DNA of 64,000 bases from Streptomyces seoulensis (GCF_022846655.1 NZ_AP025667.1:1091001-1155000); one strand, 5' to 3'; positions 51,475-61,934 are shown, numbered from the stretch's first letter. Translations and numbers: made by a program. Notes: generated from the sequence alone by a model not told the origin.

Positions 51475-52761
51475 GTGGCACGCATCGGTGACGGCGGCGA
51501 TCTGCTCAAGTGCTCGTTCTGCGGCAAGAGCCAGAAGCAGGTCAAGAAGCTCATCGCAGGTCCCGGTGTGTACATCTGCGACGAGTGCATCGACCTGTGC
51601 AACGAGATCATCGAGGAAGAGCTCGCCGAGACGAGCGAGGTGCGCTGGGAGGAACTCCCCAAGCCCCGCGAGATCTACGAGTTCCTCGAGAGCTACGTGG
51701 TCGGCCAGGAAGCGGCCAAGAAGGCCCTCTCCGTCGCGGTGTACAACCACTACAAGCGGGTCCAGGCCGGTGAGAACGGCGGCGGCCAGAGCCGCGAGGA
51801 CGCCATCGAGTTGGCCAAGTCCAACATCCTCCTGCTCGGCCCCACGGGCTCCGGCAAGACCCTGCTGGCGCAGACCCTGGCCCGCATGCTCAACGTCCCC
51901 TTCGCCATCGCGGACGCCACCGCGCTCACCGAGGCGGGATACGTCGGCGAGGACGTCGAGAACATCCTGCTGAAGCTCATCCAGGCCGCCGACTACGACG
52001 TCAAGAAGGCCGAGACGGGCATCATCTACATCGACGAGATCGACAAGGTCGCCCGCAAGAGCGAGAACCCGTCGATCACCCGCGATGTGAGCGGCGAGGG
52101 CGTCCAGCAGGCCCTGCTGAAGATCCTGGAGGGCACCACCGCCTCGGTGCCGCCGCAGGGCGGACGCAAGCACCCGCACCAGGAGTTCATCCAGATCGAC
52201 ACGACGAACGTGCTGTTCATCGTGGGCGGTGCGTTCTCCGGTCTGGAGAAGATCATCGAGTCGCGGGCCGGCGCCAAGGGCATCGGCTTCGGCGCCACCA
52301 TCCGCTCCAAGCGCGAGCTGGCCGCCAAGGACATCTTCGAGGACATCATGCCCGAGGACCTGGTGAAGTTCGGGATGATCCCCGAGTTCATCGGCCGTCT
52401 CCCGGTCATCACCTCGGTGCACAACCTCGACCGCGAGGCCCTGCTCAAGATCCTCGTCGAGCCGCGCAACGCCCTGGTCAAGCAGTACCAGCGCCTCTTC
52501 GAACTCGACGGCGTGGAGCTGGACTTCGAGCGCGAGGCGCTGGAGGCCATCGCCGACCAGGCCATCCTCCGCCAGACCGGCGCGCGCGGCCTGCGCGCCA
52601 TCATGGAGGAGGTGCTGATGTCGGTGATGTACGAGGTGCCGTCCCGCAAGGACGTGGCCCGCGTCGTCATCACGGCCGACGTCGTCCACTCCAACGTCAA
52701 CCCGACCCTGATCCCGAGGGACTCCCGCGGCCGGGGCCAGGGCGAGCAGAAGACCGCGTAA
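51475..52761 (+). CDS. clpX: ATP-dependent Clp protease ATP-binding subunit ClpX
   Basis: A 428-aa AAA+ unfoldase that feeds substrates to ClpP. GTG 51475 follows AGGGGAAG. The N-terminal zinc-binding domain has C13, C16, C35 and C38 (CSFCGKS...ICDECI). Walker A GPTGSGKT lies near residue 122, Walker B IIYIDEID near 185, the pore loop GGVQQ-type region follows, and the sensor-2 [11 protein letters not shown] is near 380. The IGF-type ClpP-docking loop reads KGIGFGA. Full length. It ends at a 16-bp terminator convergent with the next gene. Confidence 0.96.
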   Translation: MARIGDGGDLLKCSFCGKSQKQVKKLIAGPGVYICDECIDLCNEIIEEELAETSEVRWEELPKPREIYEFLESYVVGQEAAKKALSVAVYNHYKRVQAGENGGGQSREDAIELAKSNILLLGPTGSGKTLLAQTLARMLNVPFAIADATALTEAGYVGEDVENILLKLIQAADYDVKKAETGIIYIDEIDKVARKSENPSITRDVSGEGVQQALLKILEGTTASVPPQGGRKHPHQEFIQIDTTNVLFIVGGAFSGLEKIIESRAGAKGIGFGATIRSKRELAAKDIFEDIMPEDLVKFGMIPEFIGRLPVITSVHNLDREALLKILVEPRNALVKQYQRLFELDGVELDFEREALEAIADQAILRQTGARGLRAIMEEVLMSVMYEVPSRKDVARVVITADVVHSNVNPTLIPRDSRGRGQGEQKTA

Positions 52762-52776
52762 CCCTCCGGTTCGTAC

Positions 52777-52816
52777 GCGCGAAGGGCCCCGGCCGACCGG
52801 CCGGGGCCCTTCGCGC
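52777..52816. terminator. Bidirectional terminator
   Basis: Perfect 16-bp arms (52777-52792 / 52801-52816) with an 8-nt loop, between the convergent clpX and Pro/Gly/Tyr-rich protein genes. Confidence 0.88.
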
Positions 52817-52825
52817 ATGTCCGGG

Positions 52826-53893
52826 TCAGGCCTTGACCCGCACCGCCGCACGGAACTTGGCGGTCAGCTCGGCGTCCGCCGCCGGGTCGCTGCTGCGGCC
52901 CGCGGCCAGCGTGGCGATGTCCATCGGCATCACGAAACCGACGGTGCTGTGGTCGCCCCACACGCAGAAGGAGAACGTCATCTCCTTGGGCACGCCCTCA
53001 CCGCTGCCCGACGTATCACCCTTGGCCTGCTGGCACTTGAGGATCGCGTCCCCGAGCGAATCCGGCTCGTACCGCTTCGGCTCGCCGATCAGCGTGTACT
53101 TGTGCTCGGCGTCCTTGCTGCTCTGGTCCTTCATGTAGGCGAAGAGCGCGTCGACCGTCTTCTCCGGGTCGGCGATCGTGCCGTACACCCCGCCGAACTC
53201 GATCACCTTCTTGCTCAGCGGGTTGTTCACGTCGCCCGCCGCGTACTCGGCGCTGACGTCCTTCGGGTCGCTCACGCCCCAGTTCTCGGCGTCCTTGAGG
53301 TCGTCCTCGGTCATCGCGCCGTTCCCGCTCTTGCCCTTCTTGTACTCCGAGAGCACGGTCGAGGGCGCGGTGAGCTTGTGCGGGCCGTCGTCGGCCACGT
53401 CGCCGCCGCTGCCGCCGCTGGTCAGGAAGTACACGCCCACCGCCACGGCGGCGACCACGGCCACCGCACCGATGATCAGCCCGTTGCGCTTGCCGTTGTT
53501 GCGGCCCTGCACCGGGGGCTGCGGAGCGCCGTAGGGAGCCTGCCCGTAGGGGGCCTGCGGGGGCTGGCCGTACGGGGGCTGCTGCCCGTAGGGGTTCTGC
53601 TGGGGCTGGGCGTAGGGGCCCGGCTGCTGGGGGACGCCCTGCTGCTGCGGGTAGCCGTAGGGGGCGCCGGGCGGGGCCGGGGGAGCGGGCGGGGGCGGCG
53701 GGGACGGCGGGTAGCCGTAGCCGGGCTGAGGGGCCTGCGGGGGCTGCGGGGGCCCGCCGTACGGTCCGGGGGCGCCGTAGGGGCCGGGCTGGGCCGGGGG
53801 CTGCTGCCCGTAGGGGCCGGGCTGACCAGCCTGACCGTAAGGACCCGGCTGCGGGGGCTGTCCGCCGTACGGGCCCGGCTGGTTGCTGCTCAT
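52826..53893 (-). CDS. Pro/Gly/Tyr/Gln-rich single-span membrane protein
   Basis: A 355-aa protein starting at ATG 53893 behind GGAGGGG. Residues 1-130 are low complexity, built on repeated QPGPYG, PPQAPYG and QPPYG units. A single membrane helix ([19 protein letters not shown]) near 140-160 anchors it, followed by an external C-terminal domain of about 190 residues with two cysteines ([17 protein letters not shown]) that could form a disulfide. This layout (disordered cytoplasmic repeat, one span, external domain) is common in Streptomyces membrane proteins of unknown function. It is divergent from valS. Confidence 0.8.
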   Translation of the reverse strand: MSSNQPGPYGGQPPQPGPYGQAGQPGPYGQQPPAQPGPYGAPGPYGGPPQPPQAPQPGYGYPPSPPPPPAPPAPPGAPYGYPQQQGVPQQPGPYAQPQQNPYGQQPPYGQPPQAPYGQAPYGAPQPPVQGRNNGKRNGLIIGAVAVVAAVAVGVYFLTSGGSGGDVADDGPHKLTAPSTVLSEYKKGKSGNGAMTEDDLKDAENWGVSDPKDVSAEYAAGDVNNPLSKKVIEFGGVYGTIADPEKTVDALFAYMKDQSSKDAEHKYTLIGEPKRYEPDSLGDAILKCQQAKGDTSGSGEGVPKEMTFSFCVWGDHSTVGFVMPMDIATLAAGRSSDPAADAELTAKFRAAVRVKA

Positions 53894-54017
53894 GGCTGGG
53901 TTCCCCTCCAGATGTTCAGGTGTTGCCGCCATCCTTGCCCAGCGGCCGGGGACAGGTGCCACCGGGGGCCGCACCGTTACAGAACAAACGCGTTTCGGGA
54001 GCACCCCGCGGCACCTC

Positions 54018-54023
54018 TAAACT
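54018..54023 (+). promoter_or_regulatory. -10 element for leaderless valS
   Basis: TAAACT ends 7 nt before GTG 54031. No ribosome-binding site precedes the start codon, consistent with a leaderless message. No T-box-like structure was seen. Confidence 0.5.
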
Positions 54024-54030
54024 GACCCCC

Positions 54031-56655
54031 GTGACCGAGAACGCTCAGCAGCAGCCATCAGCGCCCGAGACCGAACTGCCGACCCAGTACGCGCCGGCCG
54101 ACGTAGAGGGGCCGCTGTACGAGCGCTGGGTGGAGCGGGGTTATTTCGAGGCGGACGAGAAGAGCGACAAGCCGCCCTTCACCGTCGTCATCCCCCCGCC
54201 CAACGTCACCGGCAGCCTCCACCTGGGCCACGCCTTCGAGCACACGATCATCGACGCCCTGACCCGCCGCAAGCGCATGCAGGGCTTCGAGACCCTGTGG
54301 CAGCCCGGCATGGACCACGCCGGCATCGCCACCCAGAACGTCGTCGAGCGCGAGCTCGGCAAGGAGGGCAAGTCCCGCCACGACCTGGGCCGCGAGGCGT
54401 TCGTCGACCGCGTCTGGCAGTGGAAGTCCGAGTCCGGCGGCCAGATCTCCGGCCAGATGCGCCGCCTCGGCGACGGCGTCGCCTGGTCCCGTGAGCGCTT
54501 CACCATGGACGAGGGCCTCTCCCAGGCCGTCCAGACCATCTTCAAGCGCCTCTACGACGACGAGCTGATCTACCGCGCCGAGCGCATCATCAACTGGTGC
54601 CCGCGCTGCCTGACCGCGATCTCGGACATCGAGGTCGAGTACCAGGACGACGACGGCGAGCTCGTCTCCATGACGTACGGCGAGGGTGACGAGACCATCG
54701 TCGTCGCCACCACCCGCGCCGAGACGATGCTCGGTGACACGGCCGTCGCCGTCCACCCCGACGACGAGCGCTACAAGCACCTCGTCGGCAAGCTCATCAA
54801 GCTGCCGCTGACCGACCGCTCCATCCCGGTCGTCGCCGACACGCACGTCGACCCCGAGTTCGGCACCGGTGCCGTCAAGGTGACGCCCGCGCACGACCCG
54901 AACGACTTCGAGATCGGCCAGCGCCACGACCTGCCGTCCATCACCGTGATGGACGAGCACGCCGTCATCACCGCCCACGGCCCCTTCCAGGGCCTGGACC
55001 GCCTGGAGGCCCGCTCCGCCATCGTCGCCGCGCTGCGCGCCGAGGGCCGGATCGTCGCCGAGAAGCGGCCCTACGTCCACTCGGTCGGCCACTGCTCGCG
55101 CTGCAAGACCACCATCGAGCCGCGCCTGTCGATGCAGTGGTGGGTCAAGGTCGGCCCGCTCGCCAAGGCCGCCGGTGACGCGGTCCGCGACGGCAAGGTC
55201 AAGATCCACCCGCAGGAGATGGAGAAGCGGTACTTCGACTGGGTCGACAACCTCCACGACTGGTGTATCTCGCGCCAGCTCTGGTGGGGCCACCGCATCC
55301 CGGTCTGGTACGGCCCCGAGGGCGAGGTCGTCTGCGTCGGCCCCGACGAGCAGCCGCCCGCCGGCGAGGGCTGGCACCAGGACACCGACGTCCTCGACAC
55401 CTGGTTCTCCTCCGGCCTGTGGCCCTTCTCCACCCTGGGCTGGCCCGAGCAGACCGAGTCGCTGGCGAAGTTCTACCCGAACTCCGTCCTGGTCACCGGC
55501 TACGACATCCTCTTCTTCTGGGTCGCCCGGATGATGATGTTCGGCCTCTACGCGATGGACGGCACCCCGCCGTTCCACACCATCGCCCTGCACGGCATGG
55601 TCCGCGACCAGTTCGGCAAGAAGATGTCGAAGTCCTTCGGCAACGCGGTCAACCCGCTGGACTGGATGGACAAGTACGGCTCCGACGCCCTGCGCTTCAC
55701 CCTCGCGCGCGGCGCCAACCCCGGCGTCGACGTGCCGATCGGCGAGGACTGGGTCCAGGGCTCGCGGAACTTCGCCAACAAGATCTGGAACGCCACCCGG
55801 TTCGCGCTGATGAACGGCGCGACGATCGAGGGGCCGCTGCCGGACGCGTCCGCGATGTCCGCCACGGACCGCTGGATCCTCTCCCGCCTCAACTCGGTCG
55901 TGGCCGAGGTCGACGCGTACTACGAGGACTACCAGTTCGCCAAGCTGTCCGACGCGCTGTTCCACTTCGCGTGGGACGAGGTCTTCGACTGGTACGTCGA
56001 GCTGTCCAAGACCACGTTCCAGGCGGGCGGGGAGGCGGCCGAGGTCTCCAAGCGGGTCCTGGGCGAGGTCCTCGACGTCACGCTGAAGCTGCTGCACCCG
56101 GTGGTCCCGTTCGTCACGGAGACGCTGTGGACCACGCTGACGGGTGGTGAGTCGCTCGTCATCGCCGACTGGCCCACCGACTCCGGATTCCGTGACGCCT
56201 CGGCCGAGCGGGAGATCGAGTCCCTCCAGTCCGTCATCACCGAGGTCCGCCGCTTCCGCGCCGACCAGGGCCTCCAGCCGGGTCAGCGGGTTCCGGCGCG
56301 GCTCACCCTGACCGGTACGGCGCTCGCTCCGCACGAGGCGGCCATCCGGCAGCTCCTGCGCCTCCAGCCGGAGGGGGAGTCCTTCACGGCCACGGCCACC
56401 CTGCCGGTCGCCGGTGCCGAGGTCGCCCTCGACCTCTCCGGCACGATCGACGTCGCGGCGGAGCGGAAGCGCCTCGCCAAGGACCTCGCCGCCGCGGAGA
56501 AGGAGAAGGCCCAGGCCACGGCCAAGCTCGGCAACGAGGCGTTCCTGGCGAAGGCCCCGGACGCGGTCGTCGACAAGATCCGCGGCCGCCTGGCCAAGGC
56601 GGAGGAGGACATGACCCGCCTCCAGTCCCAGCTCGACCGCTTGCCGCAGGCGTAA
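54031..56655 (+). CDS. valS: Valyl-tRNA synthetase
   Basis: An 874-aa class I synthetase. GTG 54031 is used because a TAAACT -10 element lies 7 nt ahead; the frame is open further upstream through that promoter. The signature HIGH-type motif is [12 protein letters not shown] near residue 60, the editing (CP1) domain contains [19 protein letters not shown], and KMSKS is in [14 protein letters not shown] near 535. The C-terminal arm is a Val-type coiled coil ([21 protein letters not shown]). It charges tRNA-Val and hydrolyses Thr-tRNA-Val. It is followed by a terminator and a repeat block. Confidence 0.96.
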   Translation: MTENAQQQPSAPETELPTQYAPADVEGPLYERWVERGYFEADEKSDKPPFTVVIPPPNVTGSLHLGHAFEHTIIDALTRRKRMQGFETLWQPGMDHAGIATQNVVERELGKEGKSRHDLGREAFVDRVWQWKSESGGQISGQMRRLGDGVAWSRERFTMDEGLSQAVQTIFKRLYDDELIYRAERIINWCPRCLTAISDIEVEYQDDDGELVSMTYGEGDETIVVATTRAETMLGDTAVAVHPDDERYKHLVGKLIKLPLTDRSIPVVADTHVDPEFGTGAVKVTPAHDPNDFEIGQRHDLPSITVMDEHAVITAHGPFQGLDRLEARSAIVAALRAEGRIVAEKRPYVHSVGHCSRCKTTIEPRLSMQWWVKVGPLAKAAGDAVRDGKVKIHPQEMEKRYFDWVDNLHDWCISRQLWWGHRIPVWYGPEGEVVCVGPDEQPPAGEGWHQDTDVLDTWFSSGLWPFSTLGWPEQTESLAKFYPNSVLVTGYDILFFWVARMMMFGLYAMDGTPPFHTIALHGMVRDQFGKKMSKSFGNAVNPLDWMDKYGSDALRFTLARGANPGVDVPIGEDWVQGSRNFANKIWNATRFALMNGATIEGPLPDASAMSATDRWILSRLNSVVAEVDAYYEDYQFAKLSDALFHFAWDEVFDWYVELSKTTFQAGGEAAEVSKRVLGEVLDVTLKLLHPVVPFVTETLWTTLTGGESLVIADWPTDSGFRDASAEREIESLQSVITEVRRFRADQGLQPGQRVPARLTLTGTALAPHEAAIRQLLRLQPEGESFTATATLPVAGAEVALDLSGTIDVAAERKRLAKDLAAAEKEKAQATAKLGNEAFLAKAPDAVVDKIRGRLAKAEEDMTRLQSQLDRLPQA

Positions 56656-56666
56656 GCGAACGCAGA

Positions 56667-56701
56667 CAGCCCCCGGCGCTCCGTACGAGCACCGGGGGCT
56701 G
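56667..56701 (+). terminator. Terminator of valS
   Basis: 14-bp arms with one mismatch (56667-56680 / 56688-56701), 7-nt loop, 12 nt past the valS stop. Confidence 0.8.
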
Positions 56702-57060
56702 CTGCTTACCCACCCGCGCCCCAGGCCCTTAGGCCGACTGCCCACAGCCAGCCGGGCAACTGTCCAGCCCCCTGGGCCGCCCCCACCCAGGGGCGCGGGG
56801 AACTGCGCGACCGGCCACGACGGACCGGCACCGGAGCCACAGGGCGCACACGTGAGCCATCCGGCGAGCCTGTGCTGCGGACACCTAGGGGCGCGGGGAA
56901 CTGCGCGACCGGCCACGACGGACCGGCACCGGAGCCACAGGGCGCACACGTGAGCCATCCGGCGAGCCTGGGCTGCGACACCCAGGGCCGCGGGGAACTG
57001 CGCGACCAGCCACGACGGACCCGCGGCCGGACCACCACGCGCGACAACGCGCCCCCTCCG
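56702..57060. other. Repeat-filled intergenic region valS-folC
   Basis: The rest of this 417-nt gap is filled by the repeat block at 56789-57030 and a related upstream stretch; no gene is supported. The folC promoter is at its right end. Confidence 0.6.
56789..57030 (+). repeat. Tandem 97/98-bp intergenic repeat (two copies plus a partial third)
   Basis: Copy 1 at 56789-56886 (98 bp), copy 2 at 56887-56983 (97 bp) and a partial copy from 56984 to about 57030. The first 84 bp of copies 1 and 2 appear identical, and the partial copy shares the start CGCGGGGAACTGCGCGACC with small changes. Similar GCGGGGAACTGCGCGAC elements occur dispersed between genes in Streptomyces, as I recall; they are noncoding and of unknown function. 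A 63-codon frame inside it on the plus strand is not a credible gene. Confidence 0.92.
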
Positions 57061-57066
57061 TAGACT
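57061..57066 (+). promoter_or_regulatory. -10 element for leaderless folC
   Basis: TAGACT ends 6 nt before GTG 57073, and there is no ribosome-binding site; it lies directly behind the repeat block. Confidence 0.5.
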
Positions 57067-57072
57067 GGCCCC

Positions 57073-58590
57073 GTGAGCGACGAGCACCCCGGCACCAACG
57101 ACACCCCCGACCCCCTGGACCCCTTCGACGAGATCATCGCCGAGGAGACGGACCGCGACCCCGACCTCGCCGTGATCGAGGCGGGCAGCCGCACCCTGCG
57201 CACCCAGGGCGGCCCGCCGGAGGCCGACGTACCGGCCCGGCCCGAGGACCCCGAGGTGGACCGCGCCCTGCGCGAGGTGGAGACCGAGCTCGCCACCCGC
57301 TGGGGCGAGACCAAGCTCGAACCCTCCGTCACCCGGATCGCCGCCCTGATGGACGTACTGGGCGACCCCCAGCGCGCGTACCCCTCCATCCACATCACCG
57401 GCACCAACGGCAAGACCTCCACCGCCCGCATGATCGAGGCCCTGCTCGGCGCCTTCGAGCTGCGCACCGGCCGCTACACCAGCCCGCACGTGCAGTCGGT
57501 GACCGAGCGCATCAGCCTGGACGGCGCCCCGATCAGCGCCGAGCGGTTCATCGAGACGTACGAGGACATCAAGCCGTACATCGAGATGGTCGACACCGCG
57601 CAGGAGCACCGGCTCTCCTTCTTCGAGGTGCTGACCGGCATGGCGTACGCGGCCTTCGCCGACGCCCCCGCGGACGTCGCGGTCGTCGAGGTCGGCATGG
57701 GCGGAAGCTGGGACGCGACCAACGTGATCGACGGCGACGTGGCCGTGGTCATGCCGATCTCGCTGGACCACACCGACCGCCTGGGCGAGACGCCCGAGCA
57801 GATCGCCACCGAGAAGGCCGGGATCATCAAGCCGGACTCGACCGTGATCATGGCCCAGCAGCCGGTGGACGCGGCCCAGGTGCTGCTGAAGAAGGCCGTC
57901 GAGGAGAACGCCACCGTGGCCCGCGAGGGCATGGAGTTCGGCGTCGTGGACCGCCAGGTCGCCGTCGGCGGCCAGTTGGTCACCCTGCGCGGCCTCGGCG
58001 GCGAGTACCCCGAGGTCTACCTCCCGCTGCACGGCGCCCACCAGGCGCACAACGCGGCCGTCGCCCTCGCCGCCGTGGAGGCGTTCTTCGGCGTCGGCGC
58101 CGAGCGCGCCGAGCCGCTGGACATCGACACCGTGCGCAAGGCGTTCGCCGCCGTCTCCTCGCCGGGCCGGCTGGAGATCGTCCGGCGTTCCCCGACCGTC
58201 GTGCTGGACGCCGCGCACAACCCGGCGGGCGCCGAGGCCACCGCCGAGGCGGTGCGGGAGGCGTTCGACTTCAGCCGGCTGATCGGTGTGGTCGGCGCGA
58301 GCGCGGACAAGAACGTGCGCGGCGTGCTGGAGGCGTTCGAACCGATCTTCGCCGAGGTCGTCATCACGCAGAACACCAGCCACCGCGCGATGGACGCGGA
58401 CGAGCTGGCCGCCATCGCCGTCGAGGTGTTCGGCGAGGAGCGGGTCCAGGTCGAGCCCCGGCTGCCGGAGGCGCTGGAGGCCGCGATCACGCTGGCCGAG
58501 GAGGAGGGCGAGTTCGCCGGCGGCGGCGTCCTGGTCACCGGTTCGGTCATCACGGTGGGCGAGGCCCGCCTGCTGCTTCGGAAGGGCTGA
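57073..58590 (+). CDS. folC: Folylpolyglutamate/dihydrofolate synthase
   Basis: A 505-aa Mur-ligase-fold enzyme that adds glutamates to folates. GTG 57073. The first ~70 residues are an acidic extension (DEHPGTNDTPDPLDPFDE), typical of Streptomyces FolC. The P-loop is HITGTNGKTSTARMI, followed by RYTSPHVQSVTERI and VEVGMGGSWDATN, the metal- and substrate-binding blocks; LDAAHNPAGAEA near 380 is the C-terminal domain signature. The next gene begins 12 nt after its stop, so DUF4233 and probably ndk follow in one operon. Confidence 0.95.
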   Translation: MSDEHPGTNDTPDPLDPFDEIIAEETDRDPDLAVIEAGSRTLRTQGGPPEADVPARPEDPEVDRALREVETELATRWGETKLEPSVTRIAALMDVLGDPQRAYPSIHITGTNGKTSTARMIEALLGAFELRTGRYTSPHVQSVTERISLDGAPISAERFIETYEDIKPYIEMVDTAQEHRLSFFEVLTGMAYAAFADAPADVAVVEVGMGGSWDATNVIDGDVAVVMPISLDHTDRLGETPEQIATEKAGIIKPDSTVIMAQQPVDAAQVLLKKAVEENATVAREGMEFGVVDRQVAVGGQLVTLRGLGGEYPEVYLPLHGAHQAHNAAVALAAVEAFFGVGAERAEPLDIDTVRKAFAAVSSPGRLEIVRRSPTVVLDAAHNPAGAEATAEAVREAFDFSRLIGVVGASADKNVRGVLEAFEPIFAEVVITQNTSHRAMDADELAAIAVEVFGEERVQVEPRLPEALEAAITLAEEEGEFAGGGVLVTGSVITVGEARLLLRKG

Positions 58591-58602
58591 GGTAAACCGC
58601 TC

Positions 58603-58965
58603 GTGCGTACGCTCTGTTCATCGACGCTGATCGGCGAGTTCTTCGTCATCGGGTTCGCCGGTCTGGTCGCCATGAAGGACCCCTCGCTGGCCATGTCCAC
58701 GGTGTGGTGGGTCTGCGGGGTCGCCATGGTGCTGTCCGTGCTGCTGTGCGGCATGGTGACCCGGCCGGGCGGTGTCGTCCTCGGCTGGGCGCTCCAGCTC
58801 GCTCTGATCGCCTCGGGCTTCTTCGTGCCGATGATGTACTTCATGGGCGCGGTGTTCGCGGCCCTGTGGTGGGCGTCGGTGCACTACGGCCGCAAGGTCG
58901 ACGAGGCCAAGGCCCGCTTCGCGGCGGCCGCCGCCGGGTCCTCCCCTACGGCTGACGCTGCGTGA
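58603..58965 (+). CDS. DUF4233 membrane protein
   Basis: A 120-aa membrane protein starting at GTG 58603, 12 nt after folC. Four membrane helices are visible (IGEFFVIGFAGLVAM, VWWVCGVAMVLSVLLCGMV, VVLGWALQLALIASGFF and MMYFMGAVFAALWWASVHYG) with a short cytoplasmic Ala-rich tail. The folC-DUF4233-ndk order is conserved in actinobacteria to my knowledge, but no function has been assigned. Coupling to folC suggests a role connected to folate or nucleotide metabolism, without direct evidence. Confidence 0.82.
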   Translation: MRTLCSSTLIGEFFVIGFAGLVAMKDPSLAMSTVWWVCGVAMVLSVLLCGMVTRPGGVVLGWALQLALIASGFFVPMMYFMGAVFAALWWASVHYGRKVDEAKARFAAAAAGSSPTADAA

Positions 58966-59026
58966 CGAGGGCGTGGACACGCCCTGTAACCTCGTGCCAC
59001 CGCACGTCAGTCGTAAGGAGCCTTCC

Positions 59027-59440
59027 GTGACCCAGCGCACCCTCGTCCTGCTCAAGCCCGACGCCGTCCGTCGTGGCCTGATCGGCGAGATCATCGGCCG
59101 TATCGAGCGCAAGGCCGACTGGCGGATCGCCGCGCTGGAGCTGCGCACCCTGGACCGGGGCACGCTGGAGCAGCACTACGGCGAGCACGAGGGCAAGCCG
59201 TTCTACGAGCCGCTGGTGCAGTTCATGTCCTCCGGCCCCGTCGTCGCCATGATCGTCGAGGGTGAGCGGGTCATCGAGGGCGTGCGGCAGCTCGCCGGTC
59301 CGACCGACCCGATCGCCGCGTCTCCCGGCTCCATCCGCGGGGACTTCGGTGTCATCGTGCGGGAGAACCTGATCCACGCCTCGGACTCGGAGGAGTCCGC
59401 CGAGCGCGAGGTGAAGATTTTCTTCCCGGGCCGTGACTGA
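59027..59440 (+). CDS. ndk: Nucleoside diphosphate kinase
   Basis: A 137-aa NDP kinase that phosphorylates NDPs to NTPs through a phospho-histidine. GTG 59027 is 6 nt behind AAGGAG at 59015-59020. N-terminal TLVLLKPDAVRRGLIG, and the active site H117 in RENLIHASDSEESA (Ala instead of the more frequent Gly after His). Full length for the family. It is the last gene of the folC operon; a 9-bp hairpin lies about 90 nt past its end, before mreB. Confidence 0.95.
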   Translation: MTQRTLVLLKPDAVRRGLIGEIIGRIERKADWRIAALELRTLDRGTLEQHYGEHEGKPFYEPLVQFMSSGPVVAMIVEGERVIEGVRQLAGPTDPIAASPGSIRGDFGVIVRENLIHASDSEESAEREVKIFFPGRD

Positions 59441-59767
59441 CCGGTGCGGTGCGGCCCGCACGGGCCACGCCATGCGGAGTTTCAGGGAATTTTTCTGAGG
59501 GTTCGTCAGCCCCTTCGGATATCCCGCCCCCGGACGGCCGTACCATTTCGGCCGTCCCTCGGCATATGCGTTGCCGTTCGGGGGAACGCGCGCCCCCGAT
59601 GGACCGTCTCCACGAGCGAGGCGGCACGCCATCTGCTGACAATTGGCGAAGACCCTCGCGCGGTGTTCGTGCAGGCGCGTCTACGATGGAAGCCTTCACG
59701 TCACCGCACCCACCTCGCCGACCTGAAAAGCCCTCAAAAGCTTCCAGGGAAGGCCCGTCGAATCCTG
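59441..59767. other. Intergenic ndk-mreB region
   Basis: 327 nt with a terminator-like hairpin (59532-59557) and the mreB promoter region. No gene; mreB in Streptomyces is under developmental control, but no specific operator is recognised here. Confidence 0.5.
59532..59557 (+). terminator. Terminator-like hairpin after ndk
   Basis: Perfect 9-bp arms (59532-59540 / 59549-59557) with an 8-nt loop. Confidence 0.5.
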
Positions 59768-60799
59768 ATGGGGAACTCAATGTCGTTCATCGGCCGTGAC
59801 ATGGCTGTCGACCTCGGGACCGCCAACACGCTGGTGTACGTCAGGGGTCGCGGGATCGTACTCAACGAGCCGTCCGTCGTGGCGATCAACACCAACACCG
59901 GTGGCATCCTCGCGGTCGGCGCCGAAGCGAAGAAGATGATCGGCCGCACGCCCGGCAACATCGTGGCCGTGCGACCGCTGAAGGACGGCGTGATCGCCGA
60001 CTTCGAGATCACCGAGCGGATGCTCCGCTACTTCATCCTGAAGATCCACAAGCGGCGGTATCTGGCCCGGCCTCGGGTCGTCGTCTGTGTCCCCTCGGGC
60101 ATCACAGGTGTCGAGCGGCGCGCCGTCATCGAAGCCTCCTCCCAGGCGGGCGCCCGCCAGGTGCACATCATCGAGGAGCCCATGGCCGCGGCCATCGGCT
60201 CCGGCCTGCCGGTCCACGAGGCCACGGGCAACATGGTGGTGGACATCGGCGGCGGCACCACGGAGGTCGCGGTCATCTCCCTCGGCGGCATCGTCACCGC
60301 CCAGTCCATCCGCGTCGCGGGTGACGAACTGGACAACGCGATCATCCAGTACATCAAGAAGGAGTACAGCCTTCTGCTGGGTGAGCGGACGGCCGAACAG
60401 ATCAAGATCACGATCGGTTCGGCGTACGACCTCGACTCCGACGAGCACACCGAAGTCCGCGGCCGGGACCTGGTGTCCGGGCTGCCCAAGACCGTCGTCA
60501 TCTCCGCAGCGGAGGTGCGCAAGGCGATCGAGGAACCGGTCAACGCGATCGTCGACGCCGTCAAGACGACCCTGGACAAGTGCCCGCCGGAGCTGTCCGG
60601 CGACATCATGGACCGGGGCATCGTGCTGACCGGCGGCGGCGCCCTGCTGCGCGGCCTCGACGAGCGGCTGCGCCGGGAGACCGGTATGCCGATCCACATC
60701 GCCGAGGACCCGCTCGACAGTGTCGCGCTCGGTTCCGGCAAGTGCGTCGAGGAGTTCGAGGCACTGCAGCAGGTACTTGACGCCCAGCCGCGCAGATGA
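59768..60799 (+). CDS. mreB: Rod shape-determining protein MreB
   Basis: A 343-aa bacterial actin homologue. ATG 59768 gives [14 protein letters not shown] 59780 (MSFIGRD) has a better GGGGA at 5 nt and is the alternative. Actin-fold nucleotide motifs are [15 protein letters not shown] (phosphate 1), [15 protein letters not shown] (phosphate 2) and [13 protein letters not shown] (adenosine), with the connecting block [15 protein letters not shown]. It forms filaments at the membrane. In Streptomyces it acts chiefly in spore-wall formation rather than in hyphal growth. mreC, mreD and pbp2 follow on the same strand. Confidence 0.96.
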   Translation: MGNSMSFIGRDMAVDLGTANTLVYVRGRGIVLNEPSVVAINTNTGGILAVGAEAKKMIGRTPGNIVAVRPLKDGVIADFEITERMLRYFILKIHKRRYLARPRVVVCVPSGITGVERRAVIEASSQAGARQVHIIEEPMAAAIGSGLPVHEATGNMVVDIGGGTTEVAVISLGGIVTAQSIRVAGDELDNAIIQYIKKEYSLLLGERTAEQIKITIGSAYDLDSDEHTEVRGRDLVSGLPKTVVISAAEVRKAIEEPVNAIVDAVKTTLDKCPPELSGDIMDRGIVLTGGGALLRGLDERLRRETGMPIHIAEDPLDSVALGSGKCVEEFEALQQVLDAQPRR

Positions 60800-60813
60800 C
60801 ACGACACTTCGAT

Positions 60814-60849
60814 TCCGCCGTACGAGACGTTCTGCTCTCGTGCGGCGGA
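60814..60849 (+). terminator. Hairpin between mreB and mreC
   Basis: 13-bp arms with one mismatch (60814-60826 / 60837-60849), followed by an AT-rich TTGATATAG. It may attenuate mreC relative to mreB or end the mreB message. Confidence 0.5.
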
Positions 60850-60964
60850 TCGTTGATATAGAGGCATAAGCTCCCCCAACGGACCCCCTTCGATTCGCGC
60901 ATCGGCAACGGCGCTTTATCGGGGGTCCCCGAATTCCTATAGAGGAAGGGCACGGCCGCCGCAC

Positions 60965-61921
60965 GTGAGGGACACGAAAGAGAGCCGGCTGCTCCTGGTC
61001 CTGCTGATCGCCATCGCGTTCGCACTGATCACGGTGGACATCCGCGGAGGCCGGAACTCCCCGGTCGACGGTGCCCGGCAGGCCGCGGCCGCGGCCTTCG
61101 GCCCGATCGAGAACGGACTGTCCTCGGCGGTGGACCCCGTCGGCAACGCCGTCTCCGCCGTCCGGGACTCCGGCAGCCGCCACGACCGGCTCGCCGTCAT
61201 GGAGAAGGAGAACGCGGCGCTCAAGGCCGAGCTCGGCAGCGACGACCGCAACCGCAGCCGCCTCAACCAGCTCGACCGGATGCTGAAGGTCGCCGGCCAG
61301 GGGCAGTACGGCATCAAGGGCGCCCAGGTCATCGCCATAGGAGCGGCCCAGGGCTTCTCCTGGACCATCACCATCGACGCGGGCGCCGATGACGGCATCA
61401 AGCGCGACATGACCGTGCTCAACGGCGACGGCCTGGTCGGCCGCGTCACCACGGTCGGCCCCCAGACCGCCACCGTGCTGCTCGCCAACGACCCCGACTT
61501 CACCGTCGGCACCCGTATGGAGGGCAACGACGAACTCGGCTTCGCCTCCGGGCAGGGCGACCGCCCGCTGCGCGTCGAACTCCTCAACGGCAAGGCCGAG
61601 GTGAACAAGGGCGACCGGCTCGTCACCTTCGGCTCGCAGGCCGACAAGCCGTTCGTGCCCGGTGTGCCCGTGGGCGTCGTCTCCCGCGTCGACCCCTCCG
61701 GCGGCGGCCTGACCCGCACCCTCTACGTCACGCCCTACGTCGGCTTCAGCAAGCTCGACATCGTCGGCGTGGTCGTCGCGGGACCGAAGAAGGACCCGCG
61801 CGACGAGGTCCTCCCGGCCAAGCCCAAGCCGGTTCCGACGCCCACGGTGACCGTCACGGTCACTCCTTCGGCGGACGGCTCCGCGCCGGACGACTCCGAC
61901 ACCAACGGCCAGCAGCAGTAG
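60965..61921 (+). CDS. mreC: Rod shape-determining protein MreC
   Basis: A 318-aa bitopic protein. GTG 60965 has AGGAAGGG about 14 nt ahead. One membrane helix (LLLVLLIAIAFALITV) near residues 8-25, a coiled coil near 75-110 (MEKENAALKAELGSDDRN), then the periplasmic-type MreC core with MTVLNGDGLVGRVTTVGPQ and LVTFGSQADKPFVPGVPVG. The Pro/Thr-rich tail (about 280-318) is disordered. It scaffolds MreD and PBP2 in the cell-wall elongation complex. It is followed by mreD after 13 nt. Confidence 0.93.
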   Translation: MRDTKESRLLLVLLIAIAFALITVDIRGGRNSPVDGARQAAAAAFGPIENGLSSAVDPVGNAVSAVRDSGSRHDRLAVMEKENAALKAELGSDDRNRSRLNQLDRMLKVAGQGQYGIKGAQVIAIGAAQGFSWTITIDAGADDGIKRDMTVLNGDGLVGRVTTVGPQTATVLLANDPDFTVGTRMEGNDELGFASGQGDRPLRVELLNGKAEVNKGDRLVTFGSQADKPFVPGVPVGVVSRVDPSGGGLTRTLYVTPYVGFSKLDIVGVVVAGPKKDPRDEVLPAKPKPVPTPTVTVTVTPSADGSAPDDSDTNGQQQ

Positions 61922-61934
61922 GAGCTGAACCCCC

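Noticed and set aside
53894..54030. T-box or other riboswitch before valS
   Set aside because: The valS start follows a -10 element by 7 nt, so there is no leader RNA to hold such an element, and no conserved T-box sequence was seen.
56789..57063. Small frame on the plus strand within the repeat block
   Set aside because: It spans repeated sequence, lacks a ribosome-binding site and stays open only through GC bias.
54058..58383. Very long open frame on the minus strand (1441 codons) over valS and folC
   Set aside because: It is antisense to two well-recognised genes, and third-position GC bias of Streptomyces keeps such frames free of stops; the product has low-complexity Arg/Gly/Val composition and no domain.
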